This document shows, piece by piece, positions 13,235 to 23,490 of a DNA stretch of 64,000 bases. A model generated the notes under the pieces. The model saw only the letters and a list, made by a program, of their open reading frames with translations, made no database searches and was not told the origin of the DNA. Each line of letters opens with the position of its first letter. The stretch's first letter is position 1. Source of the stretch: Pegea sp. RAD2-039 (lineage: Eukaryota; Chordata; Thaliacea; Salpida; Salpidae); assembly GCA_034620365.1 (NCBI GenBank), contig JAQGEQ010000225.1:124001-188000 (forward strand), written 5' to 3'. Position numbers and translations under genes: made by a program.

Positions 13235-14701
13235 TCACAAACTCCACAAAGATTGAACTTCATCTTCAAATCCTCCGAGAAGTCTCTGAGGTTTCTCATG
13301 AATCATCGCAAACTCCTCAAAATCTTTACCACAGATCTTACTAAAGACTTCATCATCTTCTTCGTCCAAAAGATCCCCGATATCTCGTTCCTTTTTACTC
13401 AAAAACTTAACATCACACAATCGTTGAACAGAAGGAAGATAATGATCTTGTAATGACTTCAACTCCCACAAAGAGCTCTCCGCTGCGTGTGTCTTTGCCG
13501 GATCTTCCTCTTCATCATCAAACGGATCATTTTCGACGGAGTCTGCTCTTTGAGAGTTGACCAAATGCTCACATCCGGGATACCGCTTCATAAGATTTAA
13601 AGCGAACTTAAGACACAAGCGAGCTCCTATTGGAGGAGCTACAAGAGCAAGGCGCGCGATCTTTTTGATGAAGGATTGGATCACATAATGAGGGACATGA
13701 GTGGAAGACAAGAAGAGATTCAAGAGGAAGAAGAATCTTGATTTATATCTTGCTTCAAATATTCGAGGATGTAGCATCCCATAGAGTCTCTTGTAGAAAT
13801 TCGGAAGTTCTAAATTGTGATGCTGCATCAATACAAAGAGTCCCTGGAGCGAAAGAAGAGCAATCCCTCCTCCTTGCTCATAAGATCGGATGAGGAAGTC
13901 GGCTAGAAGACGAGCTTGTGAGAAGTTGGGAATGATGAGGGTATGGAGACAGATTAGGACTTTTTTTAGAAGTGGTTTTGGAAGTTCACATTTCAAATAT
14001 TCCAACCAAACACATCCGAATTTCTTGCGCAGATTCGTCAAAGTCCATTTTCGGACTTGCTTCCGACTGTGTTGAGAAGTAAGGAGAAATTCACTTTCCG
14101 TTTTCTCACTCGGCATTTTTTCTGAGATGGATTTGAGAAGGGAGAAAAGCTCGATGAGATGATCGAGTCTTTCTATCTTCTCTGAACTGATCTTCTCAGA
14201 TAAAGACTTCAAGAGTGAGAACGTGAAGTCTGTAAACTTCATATAATCCAAAATCAAAGGAAGAAGATCTTGATGTTGAAGAGCGACCTCCAAGATGATT
14301 ATCATCTCTTTACTCCCAAGATCACCTTCACGTGATTGGTAGAGATTACTATTAACATCTCGGAGAAGATTCAAAAAACTTTGGAAGATTTCTTTAGATG
14401 ATTTTTTGACGAAATAACTTTTAATTTTATCTAAATAATCTTCATATTGTTCAAATAACCAACTTCCAACTTTCTCCTCACTTTTTAAATTCTTTTTAGT
14501 GTTTCCAACATAAAAATTAAATTGATGAGTTGTTAAGAAAGTTTTAAAAATCTTCTCGACACCTTCAACTGCCACTTTTACAACATTACAATCGTTTGAT
14601 GCATCGATTTCATCTATGATTGAAACTAAATTATTCACATTCTCTTTATTTTCTAGAACTTTTTTGATGAGTTCTTTAATTTCTTTAGTTTTTTTCATCA
14701 T
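13235..14701 (-). CDS. NOC4L: Nucleolar complex protein 4 homolog, intronless
   Basis: One uninterrupted 488-residue ORF; human NOC4L has about 516. NOC4L pairs with NOP14 in 40S ribosomal subunit assembly in the nucleolus. Diagnostic blocks are in the second half: SLQGLFVLMQHHNLELPNFY, KRLYGMLHP, a run of Phe-Leu-rich segment SRFFFLLNLFLSS, IARLALVAPP, DPFDDEEEDPAKT and ESSLWELKSLQDHY, in the CBF/Mak21 domain order. The N-terminal half is a helical region with weak similarity, as usual for the family. The start is MM at 14701; an in-frame second Met follows at once. The polyadenylation motif begins only about 9 bases past the stop. Lack of introns among intron-rich neighbours may point to an old retrogene, which is inference. 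Confidence 0.93.
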   Translation of the reverse strand: MMKKTKEIKELIKKVLENKENVNNLVSIIDEIDASNDCNVVKVAVEGVEKIFKTFLTTHQFNFYVGNTKKNLKSEEKVGSWLFEQYEDYLDKIKSYFVKKSSKEIFQSFLNLLRDVNSNLYQSREGDLGSKEMIIILEVALQHQDLLPLILDYMKFTDFTFSLLKSLSEKISSEKIERLDHLIELFSLLKSISEKMPSEKTESEFLLTSQHSRKQVRKWTLTNLRKKFGCVWLEYLKCELPKPLLKKVLICLHTLIIPNFSQARLLADFLIRSYEQGGGIALLSLQGLFVLMQHHNLELPNFYKRLYGMLHPRIFEARYKSRFFFLLNLFLSSTHVPHYVIQSFIKKIARLALVAPPIGARLCLKFALNLMKRYPGCEHLVNSQRADSVENDPFDDEEEDPAKTHAAESSLWELKSLQDHYLPSVQRLCDVKFLSKKERDIGDLLDEEDDEVFSKICGKDFEEFAMIHEKPQRLLGGFEDEVQSLWSL

Positions 14702-16094
14702 TCAAAATTTCCTAAAATAAATTTGCTTATTGTCAATTTATAAAGCTTCAAAAAGAAAAAGATTTTTAGAAATTTTAGAACAAAAAATATTTAATCAACT
14801 TAAAAATAATAAAAATATTACAAGAGCTTTATAAATTTTAATCCTAAGAAATAAAAAATCATTTTTATAAACTACTTATAGACAAGAGTAATTGTTATTT
14901 AAAAAAATATATAATTTTATATATTCATAAAATTTATTACCAAGTTAATCTAAAAAAGTTTATAATAATTTTAGACAATTATATTTGTAATACTTTAAAA
15001 TATAAATGAATTAAAATGTCTAATTAATATATTTATTAGATTAATATTTATTAATACATTAGTTTTTAAAAATAACCAATATATATAAATTTTTCTAAAT
15101 ATTTTAAAGTCAGCAAATACACACCAAATCAATTTGATAAAATTTGGAAAACTACAAACTAAATTTAATAATTAAGTTTAAAAAAAAACAGAATATAAGC
15201 TACAAAATTATATAAATAAATAAATTAAATAATATATTGAACAAAACAATATAATTATAACTAAATCTTATTTCAAACTATTTATTCAAATATTTAAGTC
15301 AAAAGAAAAAATTAATAAAATAAATATTGAAACAGAAAAAATTTGTTTTGAATTGAATTAAAATTCAGATTTAATTCAGAAATTGTCTTTAAATATTAAC
15401 TACTAAGATAAATTAAAAAATCAAATAAAAAAAACCATTATATATCAATTTAATAATAAAAATAACTTAAAATTTAATAAGTAAAAAATATAGGAAGTTA
15501 AAGTTAGAATATAAAAAATTTTAAAACGAATCAAATAAATTTTCGAGTATTTTTATAGAATTTAATGATAAAAAAATATATTTGGAAAATCATATCTAAT
15601 AAACGTGCTAAACCAAAGTATACGCACTGACGATTAATTTGGCTAAAAATAAAAATGGTTCATAATTATTGAATAGAATTTAAAATTAATTCACAAAAAG
15701 TTCACTTAATTCTGTTTTAAGTTTATTTAAATTTTGAAGTTTTATATTTAGATTAAGAATAATTATTCAAGTTTTATTATTCATGACTGATTTAATTAAT
15801 TTTTTTCACCATAAAACTGATGATATACTTAAAAACTATATTAGTTAAAAAATATTTTATGAAATATATTTAGGATATCCAGTCCACTTAATTTTTTGCA
15901 ATCAAACTCTTTAGTTGCCAAAAATCACAAATTTATTTATTAAACTAAGATAGATTTAATAAAAACTTCCCTTTTGACTTGTGTGTTTTTTCGGTTGACT
16001 TTATTGGTTACAAGATTTCAATAAAGAAAAACAATAAACTTTGTTAATAAATTATGAATATTAAAAGTTTCAATGTCACAAAACTTTTTCGATT
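14702..16094. other. AT-rich intergenic region
   Basis: No coding, RNA or repeat feature recognised. It contains the NOC4L promoter side and ends at a LINE fragment. Confidence 0.5.
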
Positions 16095-16540
16095 TTAATT
16101 CAATAGAACTGATCTGGGGTGTTGGAAAAGGATCATTTTAAAAGAAGAAATAGCCTTAGATACCATATTGACCGTCCTGTCAAGATCTACCATCTCAGAG
16201 ACATTTGTAAGAATGTCGGAGTAGGAGAGAGAAGGAGTATTGCCATCATCGGTTATAAAAACGCTATTAAATTGATTTTTTATCAACTCGGCTTTATTTT
16301 CTGGTTCCATCACAAGCTGGTCGCTGTTATCAATTAGGGGAGGTATTTGAGATCTCGTCTTAAGCTTGTGATTTATGAAACCAAGAAACGTTTTTTTACT
16401 AGGTGAAGATAAAACTGCACCTTTTCTTCCTAAATAGAAATTAGAAATAAATTTTTTGTAAACTCTACAATGATCTTTATATAGAGATTTGATGAAAGTA
16501 TCTGCTTTAGTTTGTTTGCATAGGAGGTTTTTTACATTTT
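16095..16540 (-). mobile_element. Non-LTR retrotransposon (LINE) ORF2 fragment, decayed
   Basis: Translated on the minus strand the stretch gives FLGFINHKLK, then PPLIDNSDQLVMEPENKAEL, IKNQFNSVFITDDGNTPS and, after a frame slip, DPFPTPQISS. This is the linker between endonuclease and reverse transcriptase of jockey/CR1-like elements, where a conserved 'aeelnnyFssVF' motif precedes the RT domain. No RT catalytic motif remains, and frames change, so the copy is dead. Family level is inferred from the motif only. Confidence 0.65.
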
Positions 16541-16807
16541 ATATGTTTATATTTAAAATGTATGACAGTCGAATATTTTACCGCATATGTAAATTCGTTA
16601 TTAAGCATTCTACCTTCTACTCATATACTTTTAAGAATATAGTTTGAATCAGAGAGATGGGAAAAAATTTATTTTTCAGTTTATTATTTTAGTTTTGTTT
16701 TTAATTTAAGTTGTTTGTTTTTAGTTTCATAGAAAAAATTTTTTCAATTAAACTTAATTTAAGCTTATCAATATTTCTTATATAAACAGACTTAGTATTT
16801 GATAAGT

Positions 16808-18531
16808 ATGGAAAGTTATAAAGTTAAAACAGTTGGTTTGTGGTTAGGAGAAAATGATTTTGCTGTAGCTGATGAAACTTTTGAAGATGATCTTATTCTT
16901 CCCACTACTGAGTTGGAATTTATGAAAGTTTTTTGTGAATTCCCTTATCCATCAGAAGATAAACTAATTAAATTCTCTGAAAAATTTGCTCTTTCATATA
17001 AGTTCATTCAACGTTGGTTTAGCATGAAAAGGCTTCAGAATAAAATAAGTTGGAGTCCTTTTGAAATAGAACATGCAAAGAATCAAATTGTAAGATATTA
17101 TAGAGGAAAAAACCAAAATAATGGAGATGGTTTAAAAAAAGTTGCTTCACATGGTGATAATGACATCTCTGATATGCCATCTGAAGATTCTAGTGAACTA
17201 GGAGATCTAGTCATTGTATCCTCATCTGAGAGCTTGGTGAATATCTTTATCTTGTTTATTTTAGTGTCAAAATGTTAGTTGTTTCTATACATAAAAATAA
17301 TAATTTGATAAATGTGTTTTCAAATTAGTCTTTTTTACTATTCTGTTTATAATTTTCTGTGTATAATTAAATAATATAATTTGTAAGATTTTATTATAAT
17401 TGTTATTTGCTTTACAGCAATGTAAAACAGAACCAATGGAACCTGAAACGTATTTTCAACCAAAACAAGAAGAAGATCTTACTTCATCTAGATTAGTTAT
17501 TATAGAAGGTATTTTAGATACAAATCATTTATTGATAATTTTGTTTATTTAAATGTTTGATTTCACTACAGGTTAAGTCTTTCTAAAAAGTATTCTTATA
17601 ATTTGTTATTTTATGATCTAATAACAATATTGTTAGAAAAAGGAAATGGTGGTAAGAAATACTTTATAGGTGATGATTGCTCTGATCAACCAGTAATTAA
17701 AAGAAGAAAACTGGGAGGTAAGAACTGATTTAATTACAAGCTCTAAAGTTATAAAGTTTCTAATGTTATAAGTAACAACAAGTAAAAGATAGAAGTATTC
17801 TAGAGCAATTGTATTTGATCAATAAAAGTAACTGTCAAAATGAATTAAATGTTGTTTTTAAAGATAACAGTTTTGCTGATGTTGATGATTATCTCAATGA
17901 AAAAGATGAAGATCAAATTGAAAATTATCTTGGTGATGATGAAGAAGAAGATAGTGAAGATAGTAAAAAAGATAACATTGAAGATGATGATGATGAAGAT
18001 CAAATTGAAAACTATCTTGGTGATGATGAAAAAGAAGACAGTGAAGATGGTGATGAAGATCACATTGAAGATGGTGATGAAGATCACATTGAAGATGGTG
18101 ATGAAGATCACATTGAAGATGGTGATGAAGATCACATTGAAGATGGTGATGAAGATCACATTGAAGATGGTGATGAAGATCACATTGAAGATGGTGATAG
18201 AGATCATATTGAAGATGGCAGTGTATATGGTGATAAAGATGACATTGAAGATGATGATGTAGATGAAACTGATGAAGGTAAGAACAAATCTATTCAGTAA
18301 ATGAATCTTTTAATTTCAGCTAAAGATTTAAAAAAAATCTTTAAGTAATCTAACTAGTCACAAATAAAACTAATTTGATTTCAACAAATTTAACGTAATA
18401 TTTTGTTGACAGATGATTTTCATCACTGCAATTGTTGTGAAACGACTTTTCGGGATACACAAACTTATGAGACACACATGGAAAGACGACATCTCAATTT
18501 CCATAAGAAGTTCTCATACAAACATCTGTAA
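16808..18531 (+). CDS. Divergent homeodomain plus C2H2 zinc-finger protein with an acidic repeat
   Basis: Five exons in frame: 16808-17236, 17418-17508, 17637-17717, 17804-18277, 18413-18531; 397 residues. The start is ATG 16808. Residues about 30-90 read LPTTELEFMKVFCEFPYPSE, then KFIQRWFSMKRLQNKISW, which fits a homeodomain with the helix-3 Trp-Phe, but the near-invariant Asn51 is replaced by Met. Exon 3 carries a basic KRRK patch, a possible nuclear signal. Exon 4 is strongly acidic and holds a 24-bp tandem repeat. The last exon is a single C2H2 finger: FHHCNCCETTF then HMERRH. Nuclear DNA-binding role is inferred. I do not recognise an ortholog; ZHX or ADNP proteins also combine these domains but in other arrangements. 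Introns here are 81-180 bp and AT-rich, without TGACGTCA. Confidence 0.75.
18043..18200 (+). repeat. 24-bp coding tandem repeat (GDEDHIED, about 6 units)
   Basis: GGTGATGAAGATCACATTGAAGAT is repeated about six times almost perfectly inside exon 4 of the homeodomain gene, with decayed units on both sides. Near-identity of the copies at synonymous sites indicates recent expansion. Confidence 0.9.
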
Positions 18532-19626
18532 TTTTTAGCTGATATAAAAGCGAACTCAAACGACACCAACATTTGTTTGTCACTTATAGGAAATATTTTT
18601 CACAAAAGTTTCAACTAATCCCCTGAAAGAGACCCATGAATGTGACCTCATATTCGCACTATCCACGAAAAGCAAAAAGTTTTTGTTCCACAATTGAATG
18701 TGGAAAGTCATTTAGTCTCATAACACATAAACAAACCCACCCAGGCTCCTTTGAATCTCATTTAAGGTCCCAAGACATCAGGTTCCACATCAGAAGTTTC
18801 CCGCCGTGTTTCCCAAAAAAGGTTTACGCTGTTTTTTTTGAAATTGTTTATTTTGTTTTTTTAATAAAAGTTTTATTCGATTTGTTGTCAATTTGAATAT
18901 TTGAAAATTTATTAGTTTAAAAAAATTAATTTAAAAAAGATTCAAGCAAATAAATATTTCAAAAGGTTACTTGCTAACTAGTTAACAAGTTTACTGAATG
19001 CTTCGAAGACCTCATCTTCCCAAGGAGACCTCATCTTTCCAAGAAGAGCTCCTGAAATTTGGAAGAAAGATTTGATTCACAAAAAATACATTTTTAGAAT
19101 TCGAAAGAAAGCTTAAATAATTTTAAAAATAAGTAATTTGAAAATCAATGAGAAAAATTATAAAAATTAGTTTTGTAATACTGTTGCTATGACAACAAAG
19201 TCGTCAAGATACTGACGTCAACAGACTCACGTGATAAAAAGTATCAGCTGGTTATTGATGACGTGATGACGTCATGATGTTAACACGTGGTTACGGATTT
19301 GTAAACAAATTAATTTTTAGCTAAAAAGCGTTTCTAGAAACTTTTATTAAATATTAAGCTTTCTTCTCGACTTTTTTATTTGTTTGTAAATCTGTTCTGA
19401 CAATGATTAACTGGAAGAAGAATTGATCTGATGTTTCGTTACGTGGCTTTCTAATTTATAAGTTCCTTCTCGTGACAGAAAGTTCAGTTTTTCATCGAAA
19501 TGAAATTTCTTTTTTTTCAGCTTTTTTTTTTCATATTTTTCATCAATTCTTCTATAAATTATCCAATCAAATGCAGGTTTCACAACCTCCCTGAAATCTT
19601 TTAAACTTCCCAAACTCTTCTTCCAG
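18532..19626 (+). other. Intergenic; contains a degenerate zinc-finger-like ORF at 18636-18896
   Basis: Soon after the stop of the homeodomain gene, an open frame reads KSFCSTIECGKSFSLITHKQ followed by THPGSF and SHLRSQ. This resembles a C2H2 finger of the ECGKSF type with a THTGE-like linker, though spacing is poor. It may be an alternative last exon, since an acceptor-like TTGTCACTTATAG ends at about 18590, or a decayed finger exon. A short TTTTTT-rich region and the missing first exon of the next gene should also lie here; I could not find the latter. Confidence 0.35.
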
Positions 19627-21873
19627 CTGCATCTACATCACTGATGACGTCATCGTCGATTGTTCTCGAAGCAACTTGACGGAGGTTCCAGTTTTTAGTG
19701 AAGATGAAGCAATCAACATCACAAGACTTCATCTTCAAGAAAATCGGATTCAATCTCTAGGATCATCTTCCGGATTCAACTCAATCAAGTCTCATCCGCT
19801 CCTCCTTCGACATCACCTTGATCCTCATCAATTTCCGCAGACATCTCCATGACAACCTGCTCTTTCAAGATCTTAGATCTTTAAAAGTTCTCGATGTTCG
19901 AAACAATAGAATCTCGGCTATATCATCAAAAACCTTTGAAGGACTCGAGCAGGTATGACGTCATCACTTCTAGAACGCTTCACTGACTTCTATTTAGCTC
20001 GAAGAACTTTCACTTTCGGGGAATTTCCAACTCACTGTAGAAGCTGACACTTTTTGTGAAATGAAAAATCTGATCAACTTGGATCTGAGTCTCGAGTATC
20101 TTCCTCATCCTCATCTTCTTCATCTTCTAACATCCGATCTTCCAGCTCCATCCAAACTCCTGACCCTCGTCTATTCACTTGTCTTCCTCATCTTCAAAAC
20201 CTTCGTTTCGATCAACCAAAAGCACTGAAGTGTGACGATCGCCTAAAGCCCTTCAAACTGGTGATGACGTCACCACTGTCAATGACGTCACCACTAATTG
20301 CGTTCTGCTTCAGTGGGTTGATGATAGTGTGGAGTTATTACGTCATCAGCAGCTGAGATGTGCGAGCCCTCAGAACATGCGTGACGTCAGCTTGTATGAC
20401 GTTTCAGCCACTAATCTTGTGAGTCGCGAAGCGTGTCCTAGCAACTGCTCTTGCTTCCAAAATATCGCGGATTGCTCCCGAAGAGGTCTGGACAAGGTCC
20501 CGGAAGATATTGGGTCGGACACAAGAGAGTTATTTCTACAAAAAAACGCGATTACTCGACTGGACGCGAATCAGTTTCTTCATTTGCCGCAATTAGAGTG
20601 AGTTCGAAATTGCTTCTGGATGATGACGTTGTTGATGACGTCATTGGTGCAGATTTCTTTATTTGCAAAACAATTTGATTGAATCGATAATGACGTCATC
20701 ATTTGCGACTGGAGGTAGTTTGAAACAGGTAGTGTTGCATGGCAACCTGCTTACGTCACTGCCTGATTCGCTATTTCGGGATTTCCCCGAATTAATTCTC
20801 GTCAATTTAAATAATAACAAAATAGGGGAAATCCCCGAAACGACATTTCAGTTATCGACCAATTTAGTCGAAGTATCGATGAATGGAAATGAATTGACTT
20901 CTATCAACGCAAGCGTCTTCTACGGACTTCGGTTTGTTTCAATCAACTTTTTACTGATTTATTTCACTTCTAATCATGCTGTAGTCACGTGCGCTACCTA
21001 GGACTGGGCCACAACCACCTCTCAAGTGTCCCAGACTTTCTGGGCGATGATTTTGTGGATTGTTACCTCATTGATTACGCAATGAACGCTTTGAATCGAT
21101 TTCCAAGACCTCCTGATAATCTGTATCAGCTCTACGTCATCGGGAATCCCCTACGTCATATTCCCATCGATACCTTTAATCGCGCGTCTCATCTTCAAAC
21201 CCTGTTCGCGTCTGATTGTGACGTCACACGGATAGACGAAGGCGCGTGGCGAGGTGCTACCAAATTGGCGTGGATTCTATTCGAGGTGATCGATTGTTGC
21301 GTCACGTTTTACAGCTGATGACGTCATATGCAGAACAACAAGATGACGTCATTAAACTCGACGACGTTCGCCGATCTTCCGAGCTTAGCAGCAGTTTTTC
21401 TAACTGGAAATTTACAACTGAATGAAATAGCGCGCGACGCTTTTACGCGCTCACGTCACTCGTTGGAGAGATTGTTACTGGACAGTTGTGGAATGAGTTG
21501 GTTGGACTGGCAGTTGTTGGATGAGATGAGTGCCCCAGACTTTTATGTGTGGCTAGGACGCAATCCTTGGGATTGTGACTGTGATTTAGAAGTTAGTTTT
21601 TCAGTTTAGGGGAGTTTTCTTGAAATTAAAAAATTTTATTTCTAGCTGTTAAGTAAATGGGTATCAGATAATAATAGAAAAATAGTTGATTATGATCAGA
21701 TGGTTTGTGGAATTTCTAATGATCTTGTTGGTGATGTTGGATTTGAAAGTTGTAAAGATTTAAATGAAGTTTTGATTATATCTCTTCCAATTGCTGCTTC
21801 TATTTTGATCTTCATCTTCATCTTAGTTTATTGGAGGATTTTAAAAAGTTTGTTGATATTTGAATATTTCTAA
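19627..21873 (+). CDS. Single-pass membrane protein with two leucine-rich-repeat blocks (5' exon missing)
   Basis: Nine linked exons: 19627-19788, 19841-19952, 19998-20095, 20146-20260, 20314-20597, 20653-20931, 20985-21285, 21334-21591, 21646-21873. Order of parts: LRRNT-type cap (VDCSRSNLTEVP), LRRs (LKVLDVRNNRI, LINLDLSLDSI), LRRCT (KCDDRLKPF then WVDDSVELL), a second LRRNT (CPSNCSCFQN...ADCSRRGLDKVP), LRRs (LFLQKNAI, ELILVNLNNNKI, LVEVSMNGNEL), a second LRRCT (NPWDCDCDLE), one transmembrane helix near the end (VLIISLPIAASILIFIFILV) and a tail of about 13 residues. Two LRR blocks plus one membrane span recall SLITRK/LRRTM-type adhesion receptors, but I claim no ortholog. The exon carrying the signal peptide was not found upstream. 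Introns are 45-55 bp and rich in TGACGTCA. Confidence 0.85.
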
Positions 21874-22245
21874 AAGTTGTGAATTTAAATTCTTATTTTT
21901 TTAATTAAAAGAATTAAGAAAAATTAAAAAAAAATTAAATAATATGGAGAAAGAACTTTCACGAGCATCTAGAGACTAAGAACTTGCTTCTAGTGATCAG
22001 CAGAAGGCTTGTTCAAGGTGCGCACCTGTAGAAGGCGGCTATTCACACCAACATCTGATTTCTGGGGGTTCTGATTACACTGGGAATGTTTGAAAACTAA
22101 ATATAGGACCACCTTTGTGGTTTGAGGGTCTAAAAGGTGTCCAGTTGCCGTAGAATTTCAATTAAAAGTTTAAAAGGCGACCGACAGAAGATATCAATAA
22201 CCACCATGATGTCATCGAGGAAACGGTCGCATTGGTTTCGTTGTC
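21874..22245. other. Intergenic between the LRR gene and an unassigned gene
   Basis: AT-rich to about 21960, then a less AT-rich part of unknown nature. An ATG at 22207 opens a short frame (MMSSRKRSHW) that could be the first exon of the next gene. Nothing else supported. Confidence 0.3.
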
Positions 22246-22728
22246 ATGGTACTTCTCCTTTCTTCGTCAAATTACGACAGCAAATTAGATGAACAATTGA
22301 TCAAAAAGTCTCGGTTTGAAACCCACCTCGTCGTCAAGGATACGGCGCGTCTCATTACGTTACTGTGTAATGAGCGCGAAGACATCTTTCTAACTGCTGT
22401 GGTTGATTCAAGAGGAACAAAGTTTGTGGCAATAAACCCCGACCTATCATCCGTTGACCTCACTGTCCCAGGTCCATGTCCCTGACCTAATATTTGAGGA
22501 TAGCTCAGCCCACGCCCCTTTTCCTTATAAAGCGCATGCGCAGGCAGGAAGTGTGGAACTTCGACGAACATTTCAAATTGATTATAAACAGAAAAATATT
22601 GAAAATTTATTTGAAATTTTGAAATTAATTTTTAAACAATTTTAATTTCAGAAAGAAATTTGAATGAAGAAGTTGAAAGTGATTTCGGAGATTTCAATCC
22701 TCAATGTTTTGATACAAAAATTTAATTT
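22246..22728 (+). CDS. Unassigned coding segment, structure uncertain
   Basis: A frame with coding-like composition reads LSSSNYDSKLDEQLIKKSRF, ETHLVVKDTARLITLLCNER and EDIFLTAVVDSRGTKFVAIN. A second frame continues with VHVPDLIFEDSS and FPYKAHAQAG, which would need a frame-restoring splice near 22467. A last exon after TTTAATTTCAG (ending about 22650) gives NLNEEVESDFGDFNPQCFDT before a stop at 22725. I recognise no family. It could be a small spliced gene or the remains of one; the start at 22246 is only the first Met of the frame. Confidence 0.3.
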
Positions 22729-22729
22729 T

Positions 22730-23484
22730 TTTTAATTGTTGATCTAACTGAATTCATGAAAATAAAACAAGTTGTTGCTGGTTTATGAAATATTTAAAAT
22801 TTTAATTCAACTAATAAGAAATCATTTTAAAGTTTTTGTCTGAAGTTATGAACAATTAAAGAATAAAAAATATCTGAAACTAATTTCCAAGAAAAATTGT
22901 CTTTTAAGTTTAACAATAAATATTTGATGAAGCAACAAAACTCTAAATAAACAAATATATAAATATGTTTGTGGTTTTGGAATTATAATAAATGTAAACA
23001 GAACAAACCCAAATATAAATACTTTATTTTCATTGATAAATTATTTCAACTTTACTAATAAAGCAGCTACAAATCAAAAACCTAAAAATTTGATTTATTC
23101 ATATCTGTCAAGTTTATTATCTTTAAATCTTAAAAAAATTTAGATAAATATTTTTTATTCAAATAGGCTTTAAACTTATATTTAGAAGTATCTTATTTAT
23201 AATTCAAGATTATTCACTACAATTTACCATTTTTCATTTAGAAGCTTTTCAAAAAAGATTAAAGTGGAGTTATATAGAAAAAAATTCAACATCTTTTTTA
23301 TAGTGCTTGTATTATAACATAAAAATATTTCAAACACCACCAAGTTCCAAACAAGAACAGTTATATCAAAACAAGCATGAAATAAGACATGAAAAGAAAA
23401 AGGATTACAAAAAGCATGATAATTTGTGGCTTTATAACAACCAGAAAACTTTTTTACAAACTCACAAAAAAAAACTTTTTTCAG
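22730..23484. other. AT-rich intergenic region
   Basis: Follows the unassigned gene (AATAAAA at 22761) and precedes the 3' end of the Aurora gene on the other strand. No gene recognised. Confidence 0.45.
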
Positions 23485-23490
23485 TTTATT
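23485..23490 (-). terminator. Polyadenylation signal overlapping the Aurora stop codon
   Basis: On the minus strand the end reads GAG GAA TAA ACT, so AATAAA contains the TAA stop. Further candidate signals lie downstream (TTTATT near 23040), so use of this one is not certain. Confidence 0.45.

Noticed and set aside
17845..18262. Antisense and shifted ORFs (IFNVIFIT and KITLKMVM repeats)
   Set aside because: Shadows of the 24-bp coding repeat of the homeodomain gene.
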